From: Dioscorea cayenensis subsp. rotundata
Taxonomy: Eukaryota; Streptophyta; Magnoliopsida; Dioscoreales; Dioscoreaceae
Direction of reading: 5' to 3'
Length of the DNA: 64,000 bases
Assembly (NCBI RefSeq): GCF_009730915.1
Contig: NC_052474.1
Location: 3,011,501 to 3,075,500, forward strand
Shown here: positions 1 through 15,180 of the stretch, in pieces
Position numbering within the stretch: the first letter of the stretch is position 1
Layout: each line of letters starts with the position of its first letter
Made by a program: the position numbers and the translations under genes
The notes under the pieces: generated by a model
Told to the model about the DNA's origin: nothing
What the model saw: the letters and a program-made list of their open reading frames with translations, nothing else
The model's database searches: none

Positions 1-654
1 TGTATTCTTCTTTGATACCCATTCATATCTAAGATTCATACTTGTTTTGAAACAGATGTCATATGTATTGCACAATTGATTAGAAGTTTCAATTGTTTGA
101 TCATTTCCACTAGAATGCTATGGCCAAGAACTGACGGGTGTGTGTGTATCATTCTGTTTAATTCACTGCATATATGCATCATTGAGTACCTTTGGATCAT
201 GTAAAATTTGTATTGCCTTTAAGATTTTACCAATTCTTCTTAAGACGTGGTTGTCACTGATATATAATACAACTGCTTTTATGCTCCTTGAACTAGCATA
301 GGATTCATTGTCCTGAGAACTTCTTAAAAATGCAACAAAATGATTTGATTTTGGCTAAAAGAATAGTGACTTACGTAGGATTAGTGATGGATTTCATGAT
401 CTTTAATTCTACTTATTTATTTAATTTTGTTGATAATGAACTAATCCACATAGAACTTGATAATTTACAAGAGTAGTGAAAACATAACTAGCGACTGCCT
501 ATAGCTAAAATACAGAGTGATCAAACGTAGTGTTCTACATGAGGGTGACAAATTAGTCATTAAAAAATTTATTTTCTTGGCAACCTGCCAAACTATTTTT
601 TTCTTCTCTCATCTTGTGGAGACTAACAAGCAGTACATGATGTGTCATTTTCAG
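1..654. other. AT-rich stretch, probably intron of the + strand gene ending at 916
   Basis: No reading frame that I can tie to a protein. It precedes the acceptor at 653-654 and is most likely intron of that gene. Confidence 0.3.
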
Positions 655-916
655 GTACCAGAGCGGGCACCACCTCGTTGATGTAACAGAGATATTTAAT
701 TTGCTCAACAGGGAAAAGAAACGGCGCCTCTTCAAGCTCATTTACTTCGTTTCTCTCCTCTTTCTATCCTTGTTTTGGTAAAACCTCAGCTCATTTTACT
801 ACTAATACTGAAAAGGGTCACCTGTCATCATATATATATATATATATATAACTGCAAGTCATGTATTCTTTTCTTGTTACAGGATGATATGGAGCGTTAT
901 GGAAGATGATGATTAA
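655..916 (+). CDS. 3' end of unrecognised gene with C-terminal membrane tail (last two exons)
   Basis: Two exons can be read with correct splice signals. The first runs 655-777 (acceptor ttttcag, donor TTTTG/gtaaaa) and the last 883-916 (acceptor cttgttacag, stop TAA at 914-916). Joined across the intron they give about 51 residues: a polar, basic stretch (HHLVDVTEIFNLLNREKKRR), then a hydrophobic segment of about 20 residues (LIYFVSLLFLSLFWMIW), then the acidic end SVMEDDD. Basic residues, one membrane span and a short acidic tail suggest a tail-anchored or multi-pass protein ending just after its last span. I do not recognise the family. Upstream exons must lie before the window or in 1-650, where I could not place any. 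The gene converges on enolase, with about 550 bp between the stop codons. Confidence 0.5.
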
Positions 917-1463
917 ATGGCAAATACCCAAATCATACTTGCAGTTGAGGAGTTTATAATGGGCACCAGAAAGAGCTCAGGCCTGCATGCTGATTTGATA
1001 GGTGTTTTTATCCTTCCAGGTTCCTTCTTCCAAATTAATGTAAGGTTACCACCCACCTGTTAAATTTGTGTTGATAACCAAGAAACTTTTTCCTGGTTTT
1101 GTCCTTCAAACAATACTGAAAGGATCCTTGCCTGTATCTTGTAACACAAACCATTTAATGCATGAACTAATTATTCTCTGCATGCAATCTGGTTTCCAAT
1201 AGTTCAGGGTATCTCAACGAAGAATAATTGATTAGGATATCAAAAACCGAAGACATTAGATTGTTCGACTCTAAAAGGGCTGATCTGGTTGATACAACCA
1301 ACACACTGCTAAGATTAAAACAAACAAAAAGAGGGTTTTGCATCATTTTAGTTTGAACCACATATGGCAACATTATTTTTAGTAGTCAACCCCAGAACAC
1401 TAGGATAATGCCACAAAACTAAAAATCATGCAGCTTCTGGTGAGATGAACTGCTACTGATCAT
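917..1463. other. 3' untranslated and intergenic space between convergent genes
   Basis: Lies between the stop of the + strand gene (914-916) and the enolase stop (1464-1466 on the minus strand). It must hold both 3' untranslated regions. No other structure seen. Confidence 0.5.
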
Positions 1464-6754
<5,291 letters not shown>

Positions 6755-7536
6755 CGCCTCCTCCACTCGCTCAAACTCTCCTTCAGCAACCGTTCAGAAC
6801 GAAGAACGAGGATGGAGAAAGCTATGAAACATCACTATTTATAGAAGCCTGAGAGTGGTATTACAGCCGTTGGATTGATAGACGTGATATTCGAATCTGT
6901 GGGTGAGATTCGCACATTGTATTTCCATTTCCAAAAATAAGAAAAAGAAAATAAAAATACTAATTACAAATTATGATTTGTTATGATTAAAATGAGCTAG
7001 AGCTTCACACATTGTATTTCTATTTCCAAAAATAAGTAAAAGAAAATAAAAATAGTTCTTTTTCAAAAAATAAAAATAAATATAGTTACAAATTATGATT
7101 TATCATGATTAAAATATCTCTAAATTATTATTTTTCCTAATTTGGCTCTCTCTCGGAATTTTTAAATAATAAATTCAGTTCCATTAAAATAAACTTCTGA
7201 ATAGATATAAGTACTTTGTTAGTAGTCTTTAGAATTAAAATTTTTATTGGTTTAATAAAATAAAATTTAAATTTTACTTTCATATATATATACACACACT
7301 TAAAATTTAGCAATATAAACCAAAAATAAAAGTTATTAAAAATCACATTTTAAAAGTTTTGAACAATTATCTTTCATGAATTTGGCGTGGTATAAAAATG
7401 AAAAAAAAAATTGTCACAAATTTAAAAGATATATATAATATTATTTGAAAAAGAAAAGATAAAATAGTATAGAAACTAGATTGGTGTCACTAATGCCTAA
7501 AAACTCGATCTTTTTCGGTGCTCCAGAGAGAAGGAC
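6755..7536. promoter_or_regulatory. Divergent promoter region between enolase (-) and CLPR2 (+)
   Basis: The two ATGs are 782 bp apart, head to head. The enolase side has a clear TATA box at 6835-6844. The middle (about 6950-7480) is extremely AT-rich, with two near-copies of a stretch around 'tgtatttc.atttccaaaaataag' near 6915 and 7010. No clear TATA box was found close to the CLPR2 start, which would fit a TATA-less plastid-protein promoter. Confidence 0.45.
6835..6844 (-). promoter_or_regulatory. TATA box of enolase
   Basis: On the minus strand this reads CTATAAATAG, a consensus plant TATA box about 80 bases upstream of the enolase ATG (6754). That implies a 5' leader of roughly 50 bases. 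Confidence 0.6.
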
Positions 7537-10500
7537 ATGGCGGCATCTCTCCACTACCCCGCCGCCTCCTGCTTGAACTCGCCTTCCATGAGGTCTCAAT
7601 CTTCATCTCCTTCTCACTTTCTTTGGATCTGCTTTGTTTTTGATGGCCCTTGATAGTGTTTTCTCTTCTAACCCGCTCTTCTTTTGATCTGTTTGCAGTT
7701 GCAAGACTAAGTCTTTCGTCGGATTGAAGCCCTTGTCCGCAGGTTTTTGCTTTTAATCTATGTTTTTTGAACAGTTCCCGTTTTAATGCTGGAGTGATGC
7801 TTTTTTGGTTCTGAGATCGTTTGTTCTCGATTGGGCAGGTGCTTTTGGTTCTGCGAAGCCGAATCTGAGTGCTGGTTTTCATTCGAAAGTCCATCAGAGC
7901 CTTTCATTGAGGTAAAATTGAAGAATTTTTTATCTTCATGGTTGCAATTGTTCAATGGAAGGCGTATTTGTTGCGTCTGGTGTGATTGGGTGGTTCATGG
8001 GATTTTAGGTTTCACTGCAACCTCATATTCAATTCACTTAGGCTTAGTTTCTAAATGTTAATCCCTACATTGTTGAAAAGCAATTGCTTGTTATCTTCCT
8101 GGATGTCTAATTTTGGTATCGAAAATTTTCATGCATACGAATAGTCATGCTTTACCAATTCTCAAGGTGCTCTTCGATAAATCTCATTCCAAGAGACTTT
8201 TTTTTTGGGTGTATTGTATTTTTATCATGTTTATTATGAAGAATTGATAGGTGATTTGGAAGATAAAACTGTTTATGAAGATAAGGCTTTACTGCTTTTG
8301 GTGAGGTTGATAGGCTAAAGATTGGCAAACTGGTTTATTGAAATGAAATTGAGACCATTTATGGATTCATATTGATGCCTTCTCCCAAAAGATTAAGGTT
8401 GTCAATACACCAAACATCAAACTTAATGTTATATCTCTAGTGTCATTATGAGTCTGCCTTCTGAAGGATTATTCTTCAAAGCATTCACTGTATTTTTTGT
8501 CACCTTGGTCTGATTAAAAAAACACATTTGGGAAAGAAGATTTATTCAACTAGTTAGTGTTATGCATTTTTTTGCTTAAGATATCTTGTATGTTGCAGGC
8601 TATCAAGCAGGAAGGGTATTCGCCCATGTGTGTATAATATGCCCATTGGTACTCCTCGAGTACCATATAGAACCCCTGGTGAAGGAACATGGCAGTGGGT
8701 CGATCTCTGGAATGCTCTTGTAAGATTTCATTTCATATTTCTGCAGAGTATTTAACAATTCTGCTATATCCTTTTTGAGTTTTATGTATAATATTGCATT
8801 ACTTAGTATCATATATTGTACTTTTGCAGTATCGAGATCGTGTTATTTTCATTGGTCAACCCATTGATGAGGAATTTAGTAACCAAATATTGGCTACAAT
8901 GTTGTACCTTGATAGCATTGAATCTTCGCAGAAGTTATATCTGTACATTAATGGCCCAGGTGGTGATGTAAGTAAATTATCAATTGGCTTCTATCTGTGT
9001 ATGCACCTTATATCAAATAAATATATTTATTACCCAACCTTGATAGTTATTCAGGGTTTAATATTTGAAAAATGATTGTAGTTACTTCCTCTGTAGCCTG
9101 GTATATTAGAATAACTTGCTTATCTCATTGCCATCATTTGCAGCTTACTCCAAGTATGGCAATATATGACACCATGCAAAGCTTGAAAAGTCCAGTTGCC
9201 ACCCAATGTGTAGGTTATGCCTACAACTTAGCAGCATTTCTTCTTGCAGCTGGAGAGAAGGTTTGATGGTTTGAATTTTTTCTACTTTATGCATATAACT
9301 TTATTTGTCAAAGCCAATAGGACTGCCTGGACTCAGATTTACTTTCTCAGAATATTGATTTTTGTTTCCTCGATGGTTTTGAATCTCATTAAGGGATAGC
9401 CGAACAGCGATGCCTCTTGCAAGAATTGCTCTACAATCCCCCGCTGGAGCAGCTCGTGGCCAGGTTTACCTTTTGATGATAAAGTTTCATTGACTTCATT
9501 GTTTGTAATGCCACCCATGTTTCTATTGTTTTCCTGATTTCTTTCACTCAGGCTGATGACATCCGTAATGAAGCAAATGAACTTTTACGGATCAAAGAAC
9601 ACCTGTTTGGAGAGCTGGCCAAAAAGACCGGCCAACCTCTTGAAAAGGTGTGTCTTGCTCAAATTTGATACTTTGCATGATTTTGCCAAATGTTTATGAT
9701 ATAATGTGGGGAGATGATTTAAGTATTTTTAGTTCTGATGAGAAGTGAATTCTTCTGTGTTATACAATTGTTAAGTTGTAAACTAGTTTCCCTGTGTAAT
9801 CACCAACATATTGTAACTTATCAATTACTCCTCTAGGTAGCTAATTTACCATATTAATTTTATAGCTACAAAACTGCAGAAAGTTTTAGCATTTGCCATT
9901 CTTCTTGTTGATTTCTATGCAGAAAAAGTGTCTTTGCACACATGTTAAGAAGGCTGGGAGTACTTCCTTCTCTTCGTTACGCAATTAATGTTTGAGTACC
10001 TTCAAGTTAATGTCGCTGGGTCAATCTTCTAATTCTACTAATAGGATATAGTGCGTTACAGTAATATTTTGATATCTGATTACATGTTAACCTTTTATGT
10101 TTAGCTTCTCTTGAAGGGCTAATTTTATGATGAGAATCAACTCTGTACAAAATTCATGAGTTGCAGATTGAGCATGAAGTACAAAAATCTTTTTTTGAGA
10201 AAGCATCACTCATTAAGGAAGGTTTTAGGGTTCATTTACTGCCTACCAAGTATACCAATTAACTATGCTATCACCAACTTGGAAGCTAGTTTTATGGTTT
10301 AAACCATTGATAAATTCATCTTGTCATATGTTGGGATAAAGTGTGATTCAACTAATTTAACTTCCATTATGCCAGTAAGTTTCTGCTTATGTTATAACCA
10401 ACATCAAACACTTTTGTAATGCCACAGATTAATAAGGATCTAAGCCGGATGAAGCGATTTACCGCTCAAGAAGCTCTAGAATATGGAATCATTGATCGTG

Positions 10501-10568
10501 TCCTCAGACCTGCAAGGATAAAGGCTGACGCTCCCCGCAAGGACTCTACGGGGCCTGGCATTGGTTGA
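7537..10568 (+). CDS. CLPR2: ClpR2, inactive subunit of the plastid Clp protease core, 9 exons, one apparent +1 frame step
   Basis: ClpR subunits are non-catalytic ClpP relatives that build the tetradecameric Clp core in the chloroplast stroma. Exons: 7537-7592, 7699-7742, 7839-7911, 8599-8719, 8830-8967, 9144-9260, 9394-9463, 9552-9647, 10428-10568. The N-terminal 55-60 residues are Ser/Ala/Leu-rich and look like a transit peptide. The mature part has [20 protein letters not shown], then the ClpP fold ([27 protein letters not shown]). The catalytic Ser position reads Asn ([14 protein letters not shown]) and the catalytic His position reads Gln ([10 protein letters not shown]), as in ClpR2 and not ClpP. 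The exons total 856 bases, one more than a multiple of three. The excess is in the first ten bases of exon 7 (9394-9403), where homologues have nine (Gly-X-Arg before TAMPL). Without it the product is 284 aa. This may be an assembly error. Confidence 0.92.
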
Positions 10569-10921
10569 TTGTCGTCCTGCTGACAAGTTGATCAAACCTC
10601 AAGCACTTGAGATTCAGATAGCTTTTTATGCTGCTGTGATTTATAAGGGAAATTTATTAAGATTGTAAATTGCTGATGATTTTGAACTTGATATGCTGTA
10701 CGAACAATTTGGTTTGTGTAACATTTTGAAGCTTATATCATTCAATGTTCTAGGATCCTCAATATTATCATTTGCTGGATGAATTTTTTGCGGTCAATCC
10801 CTGTAACGCTTTACAACACAATCAAATCCAATAAAAATAGATAAATTGGGATAAAACAATTTTATATTGAAATAAATATGTAGCCATTGCTAAAAAAGCT
10901 TATGACAATAAAATTAAGGAC
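10569..10921. other. Intergenic space between convergent CLPR2 and SICKLE-like genes
   Basis: 353 bp between two stop codons on opposite strands. It must hold both 3' untranslated regions. AT-rich, no other structure seen. Confidence 0.5.
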
Positions 10922-13585
10922 TTAATCTTGAACATCTGTTGCGTTATTAATAGCCTCTTCCAAAGATAGTGCAAGGTATTCAGCAAGACTTGACTGATGA
11001 GAATTATTACTAGTTTCAGTGCCACTTTCAACTACTTTGGCTTTCTTTGCCTGCAAAGATTTTGGGAGCCAGAAATCAGGGCCAGCTAAAGGCACAAGGA
11101 TATTCCCAACTACAGGTTTCAAGTTTTGCCAAGGATCTACAAGCATAGACTTGTTGTACAATTGCCCGGTCTCCTGCTGAGCTGAAGAACCACCCGGACC
11201 TCTTCCACCATGGCTCCATCCAGGACTCAGACTGTTTCTATGTCGACTTTCATGGTTAGAATGAAAGCTGCCTCTACCGGAATAACCCATTGGATTTCTT
11301 CCCCTTCCTGAACTTCCCCAGGTTGGGCTTGTAAACCCACCCCCGGAGTTATATGTAGGTCCCCGTGGTACAGAAGAATTAGGAGATCCTCTATACCCTG
11401 AGCAGGGCGCTCCAAATTGACCCGGGTGTCTCCATGAACCACCTGGTGGATAGTAAATCTGTGAACTTTGATTAGGAGATTGGTTCACATGAAATTGTTG
11501 GATTGGGGTATGTGGTGGATAATGCATCTGCAAGTTCTGATTAGGTGACTGGTTCATTGGGGTATGCGGTGGATAATGCATCTGCAAGTTCTGATTAGGT
11601 GACTGGTTCACCTGAAATTGTTGGGCGGGGGCATGACTGGCAGCCATCTGGAAGTTCCTTGGTCCGCCTGAAAAGACAAATTTGAGACAATCACAAACAT
11701 TTTCACAATATGATAGGTTTCACTTGTGCTTGAGGTGGAGATGCATCTATTAAAGAACATGAGTTACACATTACAAACTCGTCTATGAGGCCTTTAATAA
11801 TCACCCTAATTACTGAAACATCATCATAAATTGAGATACATGTCTCATTTAGCCATGTAGTTCTCCTATACAGAATATTAGGAGTGACATAAAGCAATAA
11901 TTTCCAATATTTTTCTCTCATCTTTGCTACTCCAAAGATATATCCATGGTCATTTCCAGCAAACCACAAGGAATCACTTAGGCTCCAAATTTCTTTGGAT
12001 TTAGCCCCTAAGCTAGGGGCTCATAGTCCATGCCATTTATAATTATGACCTATCTACAAATACCACTGCCTCTTGTGAATCATGGTTTCATTTCTAATCT
12101 GACTACTGAGAACTACCCCAATAATGAGAATGCAAGCCCTAAAAAACAGAAATAAGCTCAATCTCTCTTCATCTCGTTCAACCTGATATAAGATTGAAAT
12201 AGGTTGTTTTGATCATCTGTTGCTAATTATTTATTTTCCTTAATAAGAAAACATGTAAATTTTGTCTTAGTTTTCTATCATTTTCAATGATAAGCAAAGC
12301 TTTCTGTGAAAAAACTTCACTATAGGACAATCTAAGTAAGCAAAGTGTTCATTTAATTTCTAGGTTTTAACCCACACATCCAAAGGCAATCAGTCATACT
12401 GAGTGAAAAGCATCTGAATTCCTGCCCAACCATCACCACCACAAGACTGGTAAATAGCTATAGCATATGGATCAGTAGAATTGAAACAATAAAGGACTAT
12501 CTTCACACTATATTTGGCAAGATGAAAGCACAAGTTATGCAAGCAAAAATCTAGATCCATTTTCTCCCTTAAAGTAAAACAAGTAAAGGAAAGCTGATTC
12601 AACTATAATCATCAAAATAAGGTTGCAAAGTATGTAGCATTGAAAACATGACAGGATCTCGATACATAACCAAGAAAAGAAACGCCGCAAAGAAAAAATC
12701 TCTTCTATAGAACAAGCATTGAATTACATATATACATACACAGGTATAAAGGAAACATAGCAGCCATCATATTACGATGAAACCATGAATGTTAATTGAT
12801 CAGCATCACATCCAAGTATGTTGAAAAGTACAAAATTGTCTATATTCCAACATCAAATACGGCCACCCAAATTAGAATCTATAAGAATTTCACGAGTTGC
12901 AGATTCATTGATATATAAAGCTTCAATATTGACAACAATAGGTCATTTTACAATCTAAACGATCACTAACAAACTCGATAACATATGTAATTCATAATTA
13001 AAAAAAAAACTTCTAAAATTATCTTATAGACTACAAATGCAATCCAGGAGAAACGAATTCACAAACTCAGAACACATCATTCACTATAATTAAAAATAAA
13101 GGACATGGAAAACCAAAAGGAACTTCTCTAATGCACAAAAAGGTGTCAATTCTTAAACATCTAGAGAATAAAATAAACCCATGCATGCAAAATCCATAAC
13201 AATAAAAGATGAAGAAGAATCTAAACCCTAGTGAAAGAAATATATATATTTTTTTAAAAAAAAGGAATCAAGAGCGTGAATTACCAGAAGAGGGGGAAGG
13301 CGGAGGAGGCCGAGACACAGGCGAAGATGAGAAACCAGTATTATACGGGGGAAAGGCGCCTTTCCTCTTGGATCCAGAGAAGGCGGACATGGGGTCAGTG
13401 TAGTAATCGAATCTGGAAGACGGCGGAGTACTATCGATCCCCGGCGAGGAAAAAGGGGGATCATGGAGAAGGGGGTTGAAGAGACGAGGCAGAGGAGAAG
13501 AAGGTGATGGGGCGGAGGCGCCATCGGCGTCCATGCGGAGAGCTCGAAGCCTTTGGCGTCGCATCTCGGACGACTCCTCCTCCAT
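10922..13585 (-). CDS. SIC: SICKLE-like proline/serine-rich nuclear protein, 2 exons, 348 aa
   Basis: Arabidopsis SICKLE is a proline-rich protein that acts in microRNA biogenesis and intron turnover. Exon 1 is 13585-13285 and exon 2 11667-10922, joined in phase 1 across a 1.6-kb intron. I start at the internal Met of MEEESSEMRRQRLRALRMDA because SICKLE proteins begin with a short acidic stretch followed by an RRxRLxAMR-type motif; the frame stays open 34 codons further upstream (from 13687). The middle is low-complexity Pro/Gln/Asn and Gly/Ser/Arg sequence (SPTWGSSGRGRNPMGYSGRG). The C-terminus carries SMLVDPWQNLKPVVGNI and an acidic end. Exon 2 holds a near-perfect 54-bp tandem duplication. 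The family call rests on overall composition and the two end motifs, so it is moderate. Confidence 0.65.
11505..11612 (-). repeat. Tandem 54-bp duplication within SICKLE-like coding sequence
   Basis: Copies 11505-11558 and 11559-11612 differ at only a few positions. Each encodes 18 residues around NQSPNQNLQMHYPPHTP. A third, more diverged copy of the peptide (VNQSPNQSSQIYYPPGG) lies at the downstream (C-terminal) side. The unit length is a multiple of three, so the frame is kept. Confidence 0.9.
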
Positions 13586-13726
13586 GGTCGAAGAGTTGGG
13601 AAGCTGAGAACTAGGGCTTGGCGCCTTTTCAACTAAATCGAAGAATTGGGACGTCGTCAAGTCCAAATCCGAACTCGGACCCAACATTGATTTAATTCTG
13701 ACTCAAACCCGAGAGAAAGTTTAGAC

Positions 13727-13742
13727 CATCACTATATATAGG
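13727..13742 (-). promoter_or_regulatory. Likely TATA box of the SICKLE-like gene
   Basis: The minus strand reads CCTATATATAGTGA, about 145 bases upstream of the chosen ATG at 13585 and about 45 upstream of the alternative ATG at 13687. The position favours transcription starting near 13700 and leaves both ATGs possible. Confidence 0.4.
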
Positions 13743-14719
13743 TACTAGTTCGAGTGTGACTTGGAGCCCATTCATTTAATAAAATTGGTATTCTGGTATT
13801 ATTTAATTTATATACGTATAATAATAAAGTATAAACTAAGGATTAGAGTTTGTGTTTTATTTCCCTCATCAACAATATCAAATAAATGAAAACTAATATT
13901 CAACGTTCGTAGTAGTGTGTCGTGATGTCTCACATCACATGTTAGTCTGTCTCTATATAATAAATTTGTAAAGTCGTTAAGTCACTGTAATACCCTTAAT
14001 ATCTGCTTGTATTTTTTATTGTTGTTTTTGTAAAAAAAAAATAATCATCTTTTGGAACTGGTATTTTTTTTTTCCTCCGAGTAAAAAGTCAGAAAATCAA
14101 CTCCGATAACAATTAAGATGAATGAATTATTCACTTTATAGAAAAATTATAATAATTTGAGTCGTTGATGGCATCAATAATCTGCCGACATATTCCTCAT
14201 CCATTCAAGCAGCAAGATCCTGCTCAAAACAAGGAAAAGATAAATGATTAAGGCTTTCGGAGAAAAAGTTCTGTTGTTTAGGGTTACTCTCATAATTAGA
14301 AATAAAAAAAAGGCCAAAAAGAATATTAATAGAGTGCTTGCATTCATGAAACCCAGAAAACATTGGGTGGGTCTAGGTTCTGCAAATAGAGTGATCAGGC
14401 AAAAGATGTAAACTATTCAATTGCCATCAACACTAGAAAGAAATCAATCTAAGACAGATGGTGCTAGGCATTGTAAACATACTAACTCAAAAGTACTGGA
14501 ATATGCATAGAATTATAGAATTTAAATGCAGCAGCACAATACGTTCATATAGATATTTAATCTCTCTTTCCTGCTAGTCAACCTTAATCTAATCTATGCA
14601 TTTATACATAAATCAATCTAGATTACATTCAAATCTTCAAGCAACCTACTATATTGCTTTCACAGAATTGAAAACGGAGAATGATTACAGTTCTTGGCAA
14701 GCTTGAAGCAATCAGTGGC
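13743..14719. other. AT-rich intergenic stretch
   Basis: Contains short A and T runs and no frame I can support. It separates the SICKLE-like promoter from the orphan exon. Confidence 0.4.
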
Positions 14720-14836
14720 CTAGTCAAAGATATCAGCGCCATTCTCGTACTTGGATCCGAAGAAGCCAACCAGCAAGCTTGTTCTCCAACTCGACACCTC
14801 TAATTCAGTGCTCTCCCTTGGAGAAGTTTTTAATTT
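14720..14836 (-). CDS. Orphan terminal coding exon (38 aa), gene unknown
   Basis: After a good acceptor (ctgtatttcag, minus strand) an open stretch of 39 codons runs to TAG. It ends in SLLVGFFGSKYENGADIFD and begins KLKTSPRESTELEVSSWR. The composition looks like a real conserved protein end, not chance, and the third-position pattern is protein-like. It lies downstream of the AHL stop (15181) and upstream of the SICKLE-like gene, all on the minus strand. No upstream exon could be joined: candidate exons at about 15030-15045 and 15130-15160 are weak. It could be an alternative last exon of the AHL transcript, the remnant of a duplicated gene, or the end of a gene nested in the AHL locus. Confidence 0.4.
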   Translation of the reverse strand, partial: KLKTSPRESTELEVSSWRTSLLVGFFGSKYENGADIFD

Positions 14837-15180
14837 CTGAAATACAGAAGAAGATTTCGAGACTATTGCTCGGCATTCTCAAAGATTCAACCAGAGATTC
14901 ATTTTATGAGAACACATTAATGGTAACTTGGGTTTCAAACAATATTCCACAGCACACATTTCAGCACAAATGATTAAAAACCAGATGTTACAACAATGGA
15001 GATCAAAAACCAAATAACACAAATCATCCGTACAAGCTCATCCTGACATGGAGAACAGAATACATGCAGATAAACAAGCTTCATAAGTTAGATATTGCGA
15101 CAGAATCTGGGTTTATATTACTTGGTCGCAAGATTCTGGTCAGTAATGAACCCTGAAAAATGAGGCGCCTTCAGGCAAAT

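Noticed and set aside
13209-13479. Plus-strand frames with charged, repetitive content
   Set aside because: Antisense of SICKLE-like exon 1; no independent support.
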